A stretch of 64,000 bases of DNA from Janthinobacterium sp051380875 (lineage in GTDB: Bacteria; Pseudomonadota; Gammaproteobacteria; Burkholderiales; Burkholderiaceae_D), in contig NZ_JBNYXW010000012.1 in the NCBI RefSeq assembly GCF_051380875.1, forward strand, positions 62,001-126,000, given 5' to 3'. This document shows positions 17,040 through 25,990 of the stretch, piece by piece. A program made the translations under genes and the position numbers. Below the pieces are notes generated by a model. That model searched no databases and was not told the origin of the DNA. It was given only the letters and a program-made list of their open reading frames with translations. Within the stretch, counting starts at the first letter, position 1. Every line of letters begins with the position of its first letter.

Positions 17040-18452
17040 CTAGATGCCGCCTCCCAATGCATTCATCAAGGAAACGTAAAGATCGAGTTCGCGTGCGCCA
17101 TTTTGCGCTTGCTGCTGTTCTTCCGCCAGCAACGCCACTTGCGTGTTGAGCATGTTGATGGCGTCGCTCATGCCGGCCTGGTAGGCTTTTTCTGCCAGGT
17201 CGCGCGCGCGCTGCGCCGTGGCCAGCGCCTGCACTGTCAACTGGTGCTGCTTTTGCAGTGATTGGGCCTTTGTGACGGCATTGGCGACGTCCGACATGGC
17301 GTTGATGACGGTGGCGTTGTATTGCTCCACGGCGCCGTCATAGATGGCCGTCTGGCTACCCAGCTGGGCGCGCAGGCGGGCGCCGGCGAAGATGGGCAGG
17401 CTCAGCGCGGGCGAGGCGCCGCGGATCTGCGAATTGGCGTCGAGAAAATGGCTGAAGCCAAAGGCCTGGAGGCCGGCAAACGCCACCAGGTTGACGTTCG
17501 GGTAAAACTCGGCCTTGGCCGCGTCGATGCGGCGCGCCGCCGCTTCCACGCGCCAGCGCTGGGCGGCGATGTCGGGACGGCGCCCGATCAGGTCGGCTGG
17601 CAAGGCTTGCGGGATGGCCAGCGGCTGGTCCAGGCGCAGCACGGGCCGTGTGAGTGCCGCACCGGCCGCCGGGCCTTTGCCCGACAGGGCCGCCAGCTGG
17701 TTGCGCAGCAGGGCCAGCGATTCGGCCGATTGCTCAAGCTGGCGCCGCCCGGCAGGCAGGGTGGTTTCAATTTGCGCTACGTCAATATCGGTGCCGATGC
17801 CGGCGGTCTTGCGCTGGCGCGTGATGTCGAGGACGCGCGCGCGCTGCGCCAGGCTGCGTTCGATGACATCTTGCAAGGCGAATTCATACGACAGCTGGAT
17901 GTAGGTGCGCACCAGCGCCGTTTCCAGGGCCAGGCGGGCCATCTGCGATTCGGCCGAGGCCATCTGCACATCGCCCAGCGCGGCAGCGAGCGCTTCGCGG
18001 TTGCGGCCCCACAGGTCGAGGTCGTACGAGGCAGTGATGGTGGCCTGGTTGCGCCAAGCGTAATTGCCGGCCAGCGGCGCCGGCGTGCTGCCGTGCTGTG
18101 AATACAGTTCGCGGTTGATGGAGACGGCCGCGTCCGCTTGCGGGCCGGTTCTATCTTCGGCCGCGCCGGCCAGCGCTTCGGCCTGGCGCACGCGCGCCTT
18201 GGCGCCGCGCAAGGTAGGGCTGTCGGCCAGCGCCTGCTGCATCAGGCGGTTCAACTGCGGGTCGTGCAAGTCTTGCCACCATTGCGAGCGCGGCCAGTCG
18301 ATGGCGGCGCTGGCGGCAGCATCCATGGCCTTGCTGGCTTGCAGCGCATTGGCGTCGAGCATGGCCGATTGCGGCGCGATATGGCCCATGTCGGCGCAAG
18401 CGCTCAAGGCAAGGGTCAGGCTGGCGGCAAGCAGGCGGCGGTGCAGGGACAT
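17040..18452 (-). CDS. NodT/RND-type outer membrane efflux lipoprotein (TolC family)
   Basis: 470 residues. The signal ends in LTLALSACAD, a lipobox with the lipidated cysteine in LSAC. Two TolC-type repeats follow, each with long helical segments (NRLMQQALADSPTLRGAKARVRQAEALAGAA; ARRIDAAKAEFYPNVNLVAFAGLQ), as in the NodT subfamily. ATG 18452 is preferred because GGAG lies 7 nt upstream and the signal peptide starts there; upstream codons add 19 unlikely residues. It is the first gene of the operon and completes a three-part pump with the FUSC and MFP proteins. Confidence 0.92.
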   Translation of the reverse strand: MSLHRRLLAASLTLALSACADMGHIAPQSAMLDANALQASKAMDAAASAAIDWPRSQWWQDLHDPQLNRLMQQALADSPTLRGAKARVRQAEALAGAAEDRTGPQADAAVSINRELYSQHGSTPAPLAGNYAWRNQATITASYDLDLWGRNREALAAALGDVQMASAESQMARLALETALVRTYIQLSYEFALQDVIERSLAQRARVLDITRQRKTAGIGTDIDVAQIETTLPAGRRQLEQSAESLALLRNQLAALSGKGPAAGAALTRPVLRLDQPLAIPQALPADLIGRRPDIAAQRWRVEAAARRIDAAKAEFYPNVNLVAFAGLQAFGFSHFLDANSQIRGASPALSLPIFAGARLRAQLGSQTAIYDGAVEQYNATVINAMSDVANAVTKAQSLQKQHQLTVQALATAQRARDLAEKAYQAGMSDAINMLNTQVALLAEEQQQAQNGARELDLYVSLMNALGGGI

Positions 18453-18593
18453 GCAAGGACTCCGGGACAAAGTGGTGTTGGGGTGTCGGGGTGTTGCAGG
18501 GGAAATCACAGCTCGCCGCGGTGCGCGTCGGGAGTGGCCCGAATGCTGCGCCGCAACTGAGTTGTTACTGACTGAAACCGGCTGACTGGTTTC

Positions 18594-19022
18594 TTATTGG
18601 ACCATGTGCGATTTGATTTGTGCAACATCAAAGTCGGCTTCCGTTTGCGGGATCTGGCCAGCCTTGCGGGCGGCGGCGAGCTCGGCAATGACTTGCTTGC
18701 GCGTCACGTTGCTGGCGCTGACCGGCATTGTTGCTATCAGGTAGTCGGCTTCACCGGTGATGACTTCGCCGGCGTTGCGGGCACGAATATATTCGGCCGC
18801 GACTTGCTCGCGCGTCACGTTGCTGGGCGCGGTAGCGATGGTCTTTGGATAGTCGGCTTCGCTGGTGGCGATTTCGCCGGCGTTGCGGGCACGGATGTAT
18901 TCGGCCGTGACGTCGGCGCGTGTCAGTTGCTCGCTGGTGGCGGCTGGTGCGGCGCTTTGCGCGAAAGCCGAGGTAGCTGCGGTGATGGCGAACAATGCTG
19001 CGACGAGTGATTTGGTTTGCAT
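18594..19022 (-). CDS. DUF4148 exported protein with three repeats
   Basis: 142 residues with a signal peptide (LVAALFAITAATSAFAQ). The mature part has three copies of a roughly 30-residue helical motif: LTRADVTAEYIRARNAGEI, NVTREQVAAEYIRARNAGEV and NVTRKQVIAELAAARKAGQI, each followed by a short acidic segment (TSEADYP, TGEADYL, QTEADFD). DUF4148 proteins are abundant in Burkholderiales and have no established role. ATG 19022 has AGGAG 7 nt upstream; the frame extends 79 codons upstream but without coding character. It is preceded by an AT-rich promoter region (19130-19210). Confidence 0.85.
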   Translation of the reverse strand: MQTKSLVAALFAITAATSAFAQSAAPAATSEQLTRADVTAEYIRARNAGEIATSEADYPKTIATAPSNVTREQVAAEYIRARNAGEVITGEADYLIATMPVSASNVTRKQVIAELAAARKAGQIPQTEADFDVAQIKSHMVQ

Positions 19023-19307
19023 GATGAAACTCCTATATGTGCATGATGGCTGGGTGGATGGGCCGGCTCGCCACGTACCGGTCGGTTCGGCAGTACTGCG
19101 CGGTCGGGCGCGGTGCTGCCGATGAAGCAATTTCTGGATGAGAAGATGCTTACTTGAATTAACTATATCAATGAATATTACATTTGTGAAGTAATTTCTG
19201 AAAATATTTGTGCGATGCCGCATTTGCAAAGGGGAAATGTGCGTGCAGGCGTGCGCCATTGGCCAGGCCAGGGGAGTAAGCTGATTTTTTATTAACGGGA
19301 GTCAGCC

Positions 19308-19637
19308 ATGAGCAGCAGTTCACTCGATCCGGACAATTTACCCGTCACCCCAGACCGCGTGCTCGGCCGTGGTCACGGCAAGGGCGCGCTCGGTCCCAGC
19401 GACAGTTCCGACAGCGGTAGCGACATGCAGGGCGTTCCCGGCCTGGATGCGGAAGCGCTCGACAGCGACAGTGATGCGGCCGGCACCGGCGAGCGCGCCG
19501 GCGTGGAGCCGCAAAACACGGCGCCCGATGGCGGCGATATCGATGTCGATCATGTGGAGCGCATGGTGCCCGAGCCGTCGGCAGAGGACGCCGATGCCAA
19601 ACCCGGCGCTGCGCAGGCGCCAGCGCCGCATCCCTGA
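19308..19637 (+). CDS. Acidic, probably disordered hypothetical protein
   Basis: 109 residues rich in Asp, Ser, Gly, Ala and Pro with almost no hydrophobic core. GRGHGKGALGPSDSSDSGSD, DSDSDAAGTGERAG and GGDIDVDHVERMVPE resemble a conserved family of small acidic proteins found in beta- and gammaproteobacteria. It has no signal peptide and is predicted to be cytosolic and intrinsically disordered. ATG 19308 is preceded by GGGAG about 6 nt upstream. Function unknown. Confidence 0.65.
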   Translation: MSSSSLDPDNLPVTPDRVLGRGHGKGALGPSDSSDSGSDMQGVPGLDAEALDSDSDAAGTGERAGVEPQNTAPDGGDIDVDHVERMVPEPSAEDADAKPGAAQAPAPHP

Positions 19638-19766
19638 TCCACGCTGCCTGCCGCGCATTGCCGCCGCGAATTACCGCCTCTCCTGCGCCATCAGCGTAAA
19701 ATGAAGGCAAGGCGGCGCGTGTGGCGCCATGGCCAGCCGGCCGGCACGGGATAGGATGTCACGAGG

Positions 19767-20084
19767 ATGCAAAAGCAGATGTCGGAAGAGAAAGAAAAAG
19801 GCTTGATGTCGATGTACCGCGAGACGCGGCCGCGTGCGTTCGTGGGTGAAAAAAGTACCACCAATCACCTTGCGTGGAGTTCGCTGGTGCTCTTGCTGGC
19901 ACTGGCGTTCTGGCTGATGGTGGCCTTGTCGGCGGCGGAAAACCAGCGCTATGCCCTGCAAATCCGGGCATGCCAGGATCGCGTGTTTCCGACGGAGCTC
20001 GATATGTCTTGCCTGAAGCAGGTCAAGTCGCGCGACCATTGGTGGCAGCACGTGGGCCACGCGCTCGTGCATCTTGGCCGCTGA
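19767..20084 (+). CDS. Small single-pass membrane protein with CX12C and RDHWWQH motif (copy B)
   Basis: 105 residues: a charged N-terminal segment (SEEKEKG...RETRPRAF), one hydrophobic helix (SLVLLLALAFWLMVALSA), then ENQRYAL, two cysteines 12 residues apart, TELD between them, and RDHWWQH. It is a paralogue of the protein encoded behind dsbA at 12093-12317, with a longer cytoplasmic N-terminus. It starts at ATG 19767, with ACGAGG upstream. The next gene encodes a DUF2244 membrane protein about 100 bp on. The family is not recognised; topology suggests a periplasmic Cys-containing tail. Confidence 0.75.
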   Translation: MQKQMSEEKEKGLMSMYRETRPRAFVGEKSTTNHLAWSSLVLLLALAFWLMVALSAAENQRYALQIRACQDRVFPTELDMSCLKQVKSRDHWWQHVGHALVHLGR

Positions 20085-20190
20085 GGCTGGCGTTTGCCAA
20101 CGGCCGTGATGGCCGTGCGGCTTGGGCCGGGTGGCAAGACACGATAGCCTGGTCCGCCAGGGCCGATGCGATGATGTTGCGGGAGGCGCC

Positions 20191-20652
20191 ATGCCACGCG
20201 ATGATTCGCGCGAACAGCCGCAATGGCTGTTTGCGCGCCACAATACCCTCACCGCGCGCCAGTTGCTGCGCGCCTATGGCTTGCTGTGCCTGTTTTCCAG
20301 CGTGATTGCCGCCGCCTTTGCGTTGCGCGGCTTCTGGTATATCCCCGTTTTTTCGTTTGCCGAACTGAGCCTGGTGGCGCTCGCCTTGCTGTATTACTTG
20401 CGCCACGCGGGCGATTACGAGCATATTACCCTGCGCGATGGTGTGCTGATGGTCGAGAAAGTCAGCGCAGGCCAGTGCCGTCGCAGCAGTTTTACGCCGT
20501 GGCGCACGCGCATCGTGGTACCGCAAGGGCCGCACCAGCTGATCCGCATCGGCGACGGTGCCGTTCAGGTCGAAGTGGGGGCCCTGGCCACGCCCGAGCG
20601 GCGCCTGCAGGTGGCGCACGAACTATGCGCGCTGCTGCCGTCGCCCACCTGA
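20191..20652 (+). CDS. DUF2244 membrane protein
   Basis: 153 residues with two closely spaced membrane helices (LLCLFSSVIAAAFALRGFWYI and FAELSLVALALLYYLRHAG), then a C-terminal soluble beta-rich domain (YEHITLRDGVLMVEKVSAG ... ERRLQVAHELCALLP). This is the layout of DUF2244 integral membrane proteins, which in many proteobacteria occur near cytochrome oxidase genes; here none are adjacent. ATG 20191 has GGGAGG six bases upstream, which decides the start against an earlier in-frame codon. It is convergent with the aldo/keto reductase gene. Confidence 0.8.
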   Translation: MPRDDSREQPQWLFARHNTLTARQLLRAYGLLCLFSSVIAAAFALRGFWYIPVFSFAELSLVALALLYYLRHAGDYEHITLRDGVLMVEKVSAGQCRRSSFTPWRTRIVVPQGPHQLIRIGDGAVQVEVGALATPERRLQVAHELCALLPSPT

Positions 20653-20663
20653 GCCGGCGCGCC

Positions 20664-21704
20664 TTACGTGGCGCGCGACGGGCCTGCCCACAGGTTGATA
20701 TTGCCTTCGCGCGCCTGCACGTCGATGGCGGCCAGTTCGTCAGCGGTGAACGTCAGTTGCTGCAAGGCAGCCACGTTTTCGCGGATTTGCGCGCTGCTGC
20801 TGGCGCCAATCAGGGTCGAGGTAACGCGCGCATCGCGCAGCACCCACGCCAGCGCCATCTGCGCCAGGGTCTGGCCCCGCTGAGCGGCGATCTCATTCAG
20901 GGCGCGCACGCGGGCCAGGTTTTCCGCGCTCAGGTGCTGTTGCGGCAGCGAACCGCCGCCGGGACGGTTGATGCGTGCATTCTGCGGCACGCCATTCAGG
21001 TACTTGTCGCTGAGCAACCCCTGCGCCAGCGCCGTGAAGGTGATGCAGCCCATGCCTTGTTCTTGCAGGGTGTCGAGCAAGCCGTCTTCCTCGATCCAGC
21101 GGTTGAGCATATTGTAGGAAGGCTGGTGGATCAGGCAAGGTACTTTCCACTCTTTCAGCAGGGCGGCAGCTTCGGCCGTTTTTTGTGGCGAATACGAGGA
21201 CAGGCCCACGTACAGCGCCTTGCCCTGCTGCACGGCGGTGGCCAGCGCGCCCATGGTTTCTTCCAGCGGCGTATCGGCGTCGTAGCGGTGCGAATAAAAA
21301 ATGTCGACGTAATCGAGGCCCAGGCGCTGCAGGCTTTGATCGAGGCTGGCCAGCACGTATTTGCGCGAACCGCCGCCCTGGCCATACGGGCCGGGCCACA
21401 TGTCCCAGCCCGCCTTGGTGGAAATGATCAGTTCATCGCGGTAGGGCAGGAAATCGTCGCGCAGCAGCTTGCCGAAATTGCTTTCCGCGCTGCCATACGG
21501 CGGCCCGTAATTGTTGGCCAGGTCGAAATGCGTGATGCCCAGGTCGAAGGCCGTGCGCAGCATGTCGCGCTGCGATGCGAGGCTGTTGCTGTCGCCAAAG
21601 TTATGCCACAGTCCCAGGGACAGCAGCGGCAGTTTCAGTCCGCTGCGCCCACAGGTGCGGTATTGCATGGTGTCATAGCGATTCTCTGCGGCGTAGTACG
21701 TCAT
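20664..21704 (-). CDS. Aldo/keto reductase, L-glyceraldehyde 3-phosphate reductase type
   Basis: 346-residue NADPH-dependent reductase of the AKR14/YghZ (GPR) group. The catalytic tetrad is visible: Asp in HFDLANNYG, Tyr in the same block (NNYGPPYGSAESNFG), Lys in ISTKAGWDMWPGPYG, and His in DIFYSHRYD. The tail ALAWVLRDARVTSTLIGASS is the cofactor-binding end of the barrel. The family detoxifies L-glyceraldehyde 3-phosphate and methylglyoxal. ATG 21704 has AGGAG close upstream. It is divergent from the CYTH-CHAD gene. Confidence 0.9.
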   Translation of the reverse strand: MTYYAAENRYDTMQYRTCGRSGLKLPLLSLGLWHNFGDSNSLASQRDMLRTAFDLGITHFDLANNYGPPYGSAESNFGKLLRDDFLPYRDELIISTKAGWDMWPGPYGQGGGSRKYVLASLDQSLQRLGLDYVDIFYSHRYDADTPLEETMGALATAVQQGKALYVGLSSYSPQKTAEAAALLKEWKVPCLIHQPSYNMLNRWIEEDGLLDTLQEQGMGCITFTALAQGLLSDKYLNGVPQNARINRPGGGSLPQQHLSAENLARVRALNEIAAQRGQTLAQMALAWVLRDARVTSTLIGASSSAQIRENVAALQQLTFTADELAAIDVQAREGNINLWAGPSRAT

Positions 21705-21810
21705 GGCAACTCCTGAGTGAATGAAGCGCTTATTCTGGCGCAAAACCGGGCGTCGCGTGCTGCGTTTTACAATAGGTATTCAAGAGTTAAGCAAAGAACA
21801 AGGAGCGGTG

Positions 21811-23364
21811 ATGGAAATCGAGTTGAAATTGCTGCTGGCGCCAGGCGACGCGCCCCGGTTGCGCGCACACCCGCTGCTGGCGCACTATGCGCCAGGCGAA
21901 CCGCAGTTGTTGCTGATGCACGATATCTATGTCGATACGCCCGACTTGCAATTATGCCGCCACCAGGCGGGCTTGCGCGTGCGCCAGGTGGACGGGCGCT
22001 GGGTGCAAACCCTGAAGGCAGGCGGCAGTGTTAGCGGCGGCCTGCACAGCCGTCACGAATGGGAAGGCGAAGTTGCCGGACCGCAACCCGACCTCGACGC
22101 GCTCGACTCTGCCATCGGGCGCAGGCAGCCGCTGCGAGCGCTACTGCGCCAGGACGCCATCCGCGCCAGCTTGCAGCCCGTGTTTACCACGCGCATCGAA
22201 CGCACGGTGTGGCAGTTGCAGACGCCGCAGGGCGAGCATATCGAATGCGTGCTGGACCAGGGCGTGATCGAGAGCGGCAGCGGGCCGGACGCGCGCAGCG
22301 TAGTCATCAGTGAAATCGAACTGGAGCTGAAGCACGGGCAGGCGGCCAGCCTGTTCGACGTGGCGCTGGCCTTGCTGCAGGACGTGCCGCTGCAACTGGG
22401 CCACATGAGCAAGGCCGAACGCGGCTACCGGCTGGCCGCGTCGCAGCCCTTGCGCGCCGTCAAGGCGCAGCCGGTGCTGCTCGATGAGGGCATGACGGTG
22501 CAGCAAGCCTTCCTCAGCATCAGCAGCAATTGCCTGGCGCAGGTCAGCGGCAACCAGGATGGCGTGGCGGCGGGCGAGGACGTGGAAAGCCTGCACCAGA
22601 TGCGCGTAGGACTGCGCCGGCTGCGCTCGGCGCTGGGCATGTTCAAACCCTTGCTGGCGCTGCCGGATGCATTGCAGAGCGAACTCGATTGGCTGGGCGG
22701 CGTACTGGGCGAGGCGCGCGACTGGGATGTGCTGGCAGGCCAGACGCTGGCGCAGCTCGATGGCGACGCGGCGCAGGAGGCGGCAGCACTGGCGCAGGCG
22801 GCACGCAAGCAGGCGCGCGCCGCGCACGCACGCGCCGCCCAGGCCATCAGCTCGGCGCGCTACACGGCATCGATGCTGGGTCTGCAGCGCTGGCTGCAGG
22901 CGCAGGACTGGCGCGGCAACGCTACGGCGCGCCAGTTGCGCCGGCTGGACGCGGGTGTGCTCGCGTTTGCCCGCACAAGCTTGCGCAAGGATCAGCGCCG
23001 CCTGGTGAAGCGCGGCAAGCGATTGCTGCATGCCACGCCGCAGCAACGCCACCAGGTGCGTATCGCGGCCAAGAAGACGCGCTATGCGACGCAGTTTCTT
23101 GCCTCGCTGTTGCCTTCGCGCGCAGTCAAGCCGTATGTGGCGCGCCTGTCGGCGCTGCAGGATGAATTGGGCAAGCTCAACGACATGCAGGTGGGCGACC
23201 GGCTGCTGCAGGCACTGGCCGATGGCCAGCGTGGCCAGGCTGCCTTGCGGCTGCACGCCGCCTACCTGCGTGGCTACCTGGCGGCGCGCGCGCAGTCGCC
23301 CGGCGCGGATAGCCACATGCACAAGGCGTGGCGGCGCTTCAAGGCGGCGCGCCTGCCCGTGTGA
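21811..23364 (+). CDS. CYTH and CHAD domain-containing protein
   Basis: 517 residues. The N-terminal CYTH (triphosphate tunnel) domain starts with EIELKLLL, the EXEXK signature, and continues to about residue 210. CYTH-CHAD proteins are described as inorganic triphosphatases or polyphosphate-associated proteins. The C-terminal CHAD domain (about 225-510) is all helical and rich in conserved His and Arg (LHQMRVGLRRLRSALGMF; HQVRIAAKKTRYATQFL), residues that bind polyphosphate. ATG 21811 follows AAGGAGCGGTG, which decides it over the earlier in-frame codon. No polyphosphate kinase is nearby. Confidence 0.9.
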   Translation: MEIELKLLLAPGDAPRLRAHPLLAHYAPGEPQLLLMHDIYVDTPDLQLCRHQAGLRVRQVDGRWVQTLKAGGSVSGGLHSRHEWEGEVAGPQPDLDALDSAIGRRQPLRALLRQDAIRASLQPVFTTRIERTVWQLQTPQGEHIECVLDQGVIESGSGPDARSVVISEIELELKHGQAASLFDVALALLQDVPLQLGHMSKAERGYRLAASQPLRAVKAQPVLLDEGMTVQQAFLSISSNCLAQVSGNQDGVAAGEDVESLHQMRVGLRRLRSALGMFKPLLALPDALQSELDWLGGVLGEARDWDVLAGQTLAQLDGDAAQEAAALAQAARKQARAAHARAAQAISSARYTASMLGLQRWLQAQDWRGNATARQLRRLDAGVLAFARTSLRKDQRRLVKRGKRLLHATPQQRHQVRIAAKKTRYATQFLASLLPSRAVKPYVARLSALQDELGKLNDMQVGDRLLQALADGQRGQAALRLHAAYLRGYLAARAQSPGADSHMHKAWRRFKAARLPV

Positions 23365-23404
23365 GCCGGCCTCTTTGACGTGGGGCGCTCAGCCAAAGGA
23401 CGGT

Positions 23405-23689
23405 TCAGCTGGCGCCTCCCGCTTGCGCCAGCGCATGGACAGCTGACAGTTTGCTGTTCTGGCAGCCGGCATTCACGTATTCGCGCACGCGCTCTTGCAG
23501 CAATTGCGCGCGTTCGATGGTGGTCTGGCTGGCGCAATCGAGGTTGACATAAAAGCCCGATGATTCGCGCTTTGAACAGCTCTTGTTGCGCTTGCCTATC
23601 CACGCCAGCTGGCCCGCCTTCAAGGTTTGCTTGCCGTTGGCATCGAGGCGGGCAGCGAGTTTCTCAGCAACTGCTTTCTGCATGGACAT
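23405..23689 (-). pseudogene. LprI-type (DUF1311) domain fragment without signal peptide
   Basis: 94 codons matching the C-terminal part of the LprI/YecT family: LKAGQLAWIGKRNKSC ... LDCASQTTIERAQLLQERVREY, with conserved Trp and Cys. Family members are exported and have about 50 additional N-terminal residues with a signal peptide and a first Cys block (MxxCA). Both are missing here. The frame begins 22 bp after the stop of the GGDEF-EAL gene on the same strand. I infer a 5' truncation at about 23690-23710. A short cytosolic protein is possible but would leave its cysteines unpaired. Confidence 0.55.
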
Positions 23690-23710
23690 AAAACGGAACG
23701 TGCTGCGCGT

Positions 23711-25990
23711 CTACGACGGCGCAGTAGCGGTCGCCGCACAGCGCCTCTGCACAAATGCTTCCAGGTCCGGCAGTGTCAACGGCCGGCTGAAGAAATATCC
23801 CTGATAGGCGCGGCAACCATAGCGCGCCAGGAAATCACGCTGCGCCAGCGTCTCGACGCCTTCCGCGATGACAGCAATGTTCAGGCTGCGGGCCAGGGCG
23901 ATGATGGTTTTGGCGATCGATGCATCGCTAGGGTCATGGATCACGTCGCGGACAAAAGACTTGTCTATCTTTAACTGATCCAGCGGCAGCCGCTTGAGAT
24001 AGGCTAGCGAGGAATAGCCTGTGCCAAAATCGTCGAGCGAAAAACCGACGCCGTGCGCTTTGAGCGAGGACATTTTTGCGATCACGCCGTCGACGTCGGA
24101 CACCAGCAGGCTCTCGGTCAGCTCGAGCTTGAGACGACGCGGATCGGCACCGCTGCTGGCCAGGGCGAACAGCACCTGATCGACAAAATCTTCCTGGTTG
24201 AACTGGCGCACGCTGACGTTGACCGCGATGCTCAGGTGGCGCATGTCGGGGCGTCCGGCCCAGGCGAGCAATTGTGTACAGGCCGTTTCAAGCACCCATT
24301 GCCCCAGCGGCAGGATCACGCCGATTTCTTCGGCCAGCGGAATGAAGTCGCCCGGCGGCACCAGTCCGCGTATCGGGTGTTGCCAGCGCACCAGCGCTTC
24401 GACTCCGGTAACGCGTCCGGTGTGGTCGATTTGGGGCTGGTAATGGAGTATCAGCTGGCGGCATGGAACGGCGTCGCGTAAGTCCGTTTCCAGCGCGGCC
24501 CGTTCGAGCATGGCCACCTCCATGGCGGGATCGAAGAAGCGCAAGGCATTGCGTCCCACCGCCTTGGATTTGTACATGGCCAGGTCCGCCTGCTTGAGCA
24601 GATCGTCAATGCTCGTCAGATTACCCATGAATAGCGTGGCGCCGATACTTGACGTACTGCGATGGGTAAGCTGGTTGAGCCGGTAGGTCTGGCTCAATTC
24701 CTTGCGTATCTTGTTGCCGACGATATCGACCTGTGCCGCCGCATGTTCCGCATTCATATGCAAGTCCGTCAGCATGACGACGAACTCATCGCCGCCCAGG
24801 CGGGCCACGGTGTCGCCCGCGCGCACGCACAGGACCAGGCGCCGCGCGACTTGATTGAGCAACAGGTCGCCCATGTCGTGCCCAAGCGTGTCGTTGAGCG
24901 TCTTGAAGTTGTCGAGATCGATGAACAGTACCGCGCCATGGTTGCCGCTGCGCAAGCTGCTCTTCATTGCCTGCTTCAGGCGATCCAGCAGCAAGATGCG
25001 GTTTGGCAGCTTGGTGAGTTGATCGAAGAAGGCCAATTGCTGTATTTGCTTCTCTGTCTTCTTGCGCTCGACGCGTCGCAGCCGGTGCCGCTTTTGGATG
25101 ATCAGTAGCCCAAGTGTGCTCAATACGGCGACCAAACCGAACAGCACGCTTTGCACATACAGGCTGTGGCGCCATGGCGCGAACAAGACCTCGGTGTCGC
25201 GGCTGACGGCGATGCGCAGCGTCGTCCCGAAGGTGGCCGCGCCCGATGGCACGAGGCGTTCGGCGACCATGCGTTTCTTGCCGGTGCCGGGCGCCATGCC
25301 GGTCAGTGGTCCAGGCGTCCCGGCGCCGCTCTGGCGCGACGAAACCATGTACAACTGGCCGTCTTCGCGTGAGATCGAGCTAACTACATCGCGGGCATAA
25401 CGAACCGAATCGAGCAGGTCGGAAAAGTATGCCGGCGCCAGGCTGACCATGACGATGCCACCAAAGCTGCCTTGAAACCCGCTGATGCGGCGACACAGAG
25501 TGATGGCGGCGGGAACGGCGGTGTTGCCAGGCGGCGCGCTAAGGTGCAGCAATTGCGGATCGGCGAGCCGCATGGCTTTCTGGAAGCAATCATTTTGGTG
25601 AAAATTGTCGCTGCTCATGCTTGCGTCGCTGCCGGCCACTAGGCGCCCGTCAGGACCAATGACCAGGATGGGACGAATACCGATCAGTGCATTGTTGATC
25701 ACTTTGAGCGAGTGATTCACCTGCCGCAGATGGTCTCCTTGCGCCTGCCAGGCCGCCAGTTCATCGATGACGCTGTCGATCACCTGCTTGGTCAAATTCA
25801 ATTGCGGCGTTAAATTCTTCTCCACGATTTCCGCCTGCATCGTCAGCCGTTCGTGTTCCTGGGTATCAATCCGGTGATATTCCTCGTACTGGGTGAATCC
25901 AATGAAGCCGGCCAGTGCGAATAGCACCATGGCGTGGATCAGCCATTGCTGGAAAAAGTGTTCATTCTTGGTGCGCTGCGGTGCGGTCAT
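23711..25990 (-). CDS. Membrane-bound GGDEF-EAL protein (cyclic di-GMP metabolism)
   Basis: 759 residues. An N-terminal membrane helix (LIHAMVLFALAGFIGFTQ) leads to a periplasmic sensor of about 250 residues with Cache-like features (LIGIRPILVIGPDGRLVAGSDAS; DVVSSISREDGQLYMVSS), then a second helix (VQSVLFGLVAVLSTLGLLII). The GGDEF domain has FFDQLTKLPNR and an intact RLGGDEF. The EAL domain keeps GVEALVRWQHP, NVSVRQF, ELTES, DDFGTGYSSL and KIDKSFV, so both cyclase and phosphodiesterase sites appear intact. ATG 25990 is the likeliest start because the preceding 91 codons lack coding character; no strong ribosome site is visible, so the start is uncertain. Confidence 0.9.
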   Translation of the reverse strand: MTAPQRTKNEHFFQQWLIHAMVLFALAGFIGFTQYEEYHRIDTQEHERLTMQAEIVEKNLTPQLNLTKQVIDSVIDELAAWQAQGDHLRQVNHSLKVINNALIGIRPILVIGPDGRLVAGSDASMSSDNFHQNDCFQKAMRLADPQLLHLSAPPGNTAVPAAITLCRRISGFQGSFGGIVMVSLAPAYFSDLLDSVRYARDVVSSISREDGQLYMVSSRQSGAGTPGPLTGMAPGTGKKRMVAERLVPSGAATFGTTLRIAVSRDTEVLFAPWRHSLYVQSVLFGLVAVLSTLGLLIIQKRHRLRRVERKKTEKQIQQLAFFDQLTKLPNRILLLDRLKQAMKSSLRSGNHGAVLFIDLDNFKTLNDTLGHDMGDLLLNQVARRLVLCVRAGDTVARLGGDEFVVMLTDLHMNAEHAAAQVDIVGNKIRKELSQTYRLNQLTHRSTSSIGATLFMGNLTSIDDLLKQADLAMYKSKAVGRNALRFFDPAMEVAMLERAALETDLRDAVPCRQLILHYQPQIDHTGRVTGVEALVRWQHPIRGLVPPGDFIPLAEEIGVILPLGQWVLETACTQLLAWAGRPDMRHLSIAVNVSVRQFNQEDFVDQVLFALASSGADPRRLKLELTESLLVSDVDGVIAKMSSLKAHGVGFSLDDFGTGYSSLAYLKRLPLDQLKIDKSFVRDVIHDPSDASIAKTIIALARSLNIAVIAEGVETLAQRDFLARYGCRAYQGYFFSRPLTLPDLEAFVQRRCAATATAPS

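Noticed and set aside
18574..18593. Hairpin GAAACC/GGTTTC just after the DUF4148 stop as a terminator
   Set aside because: The stem is 6 bp and no T-tract follows in either direction. It may be an operator or nothing.
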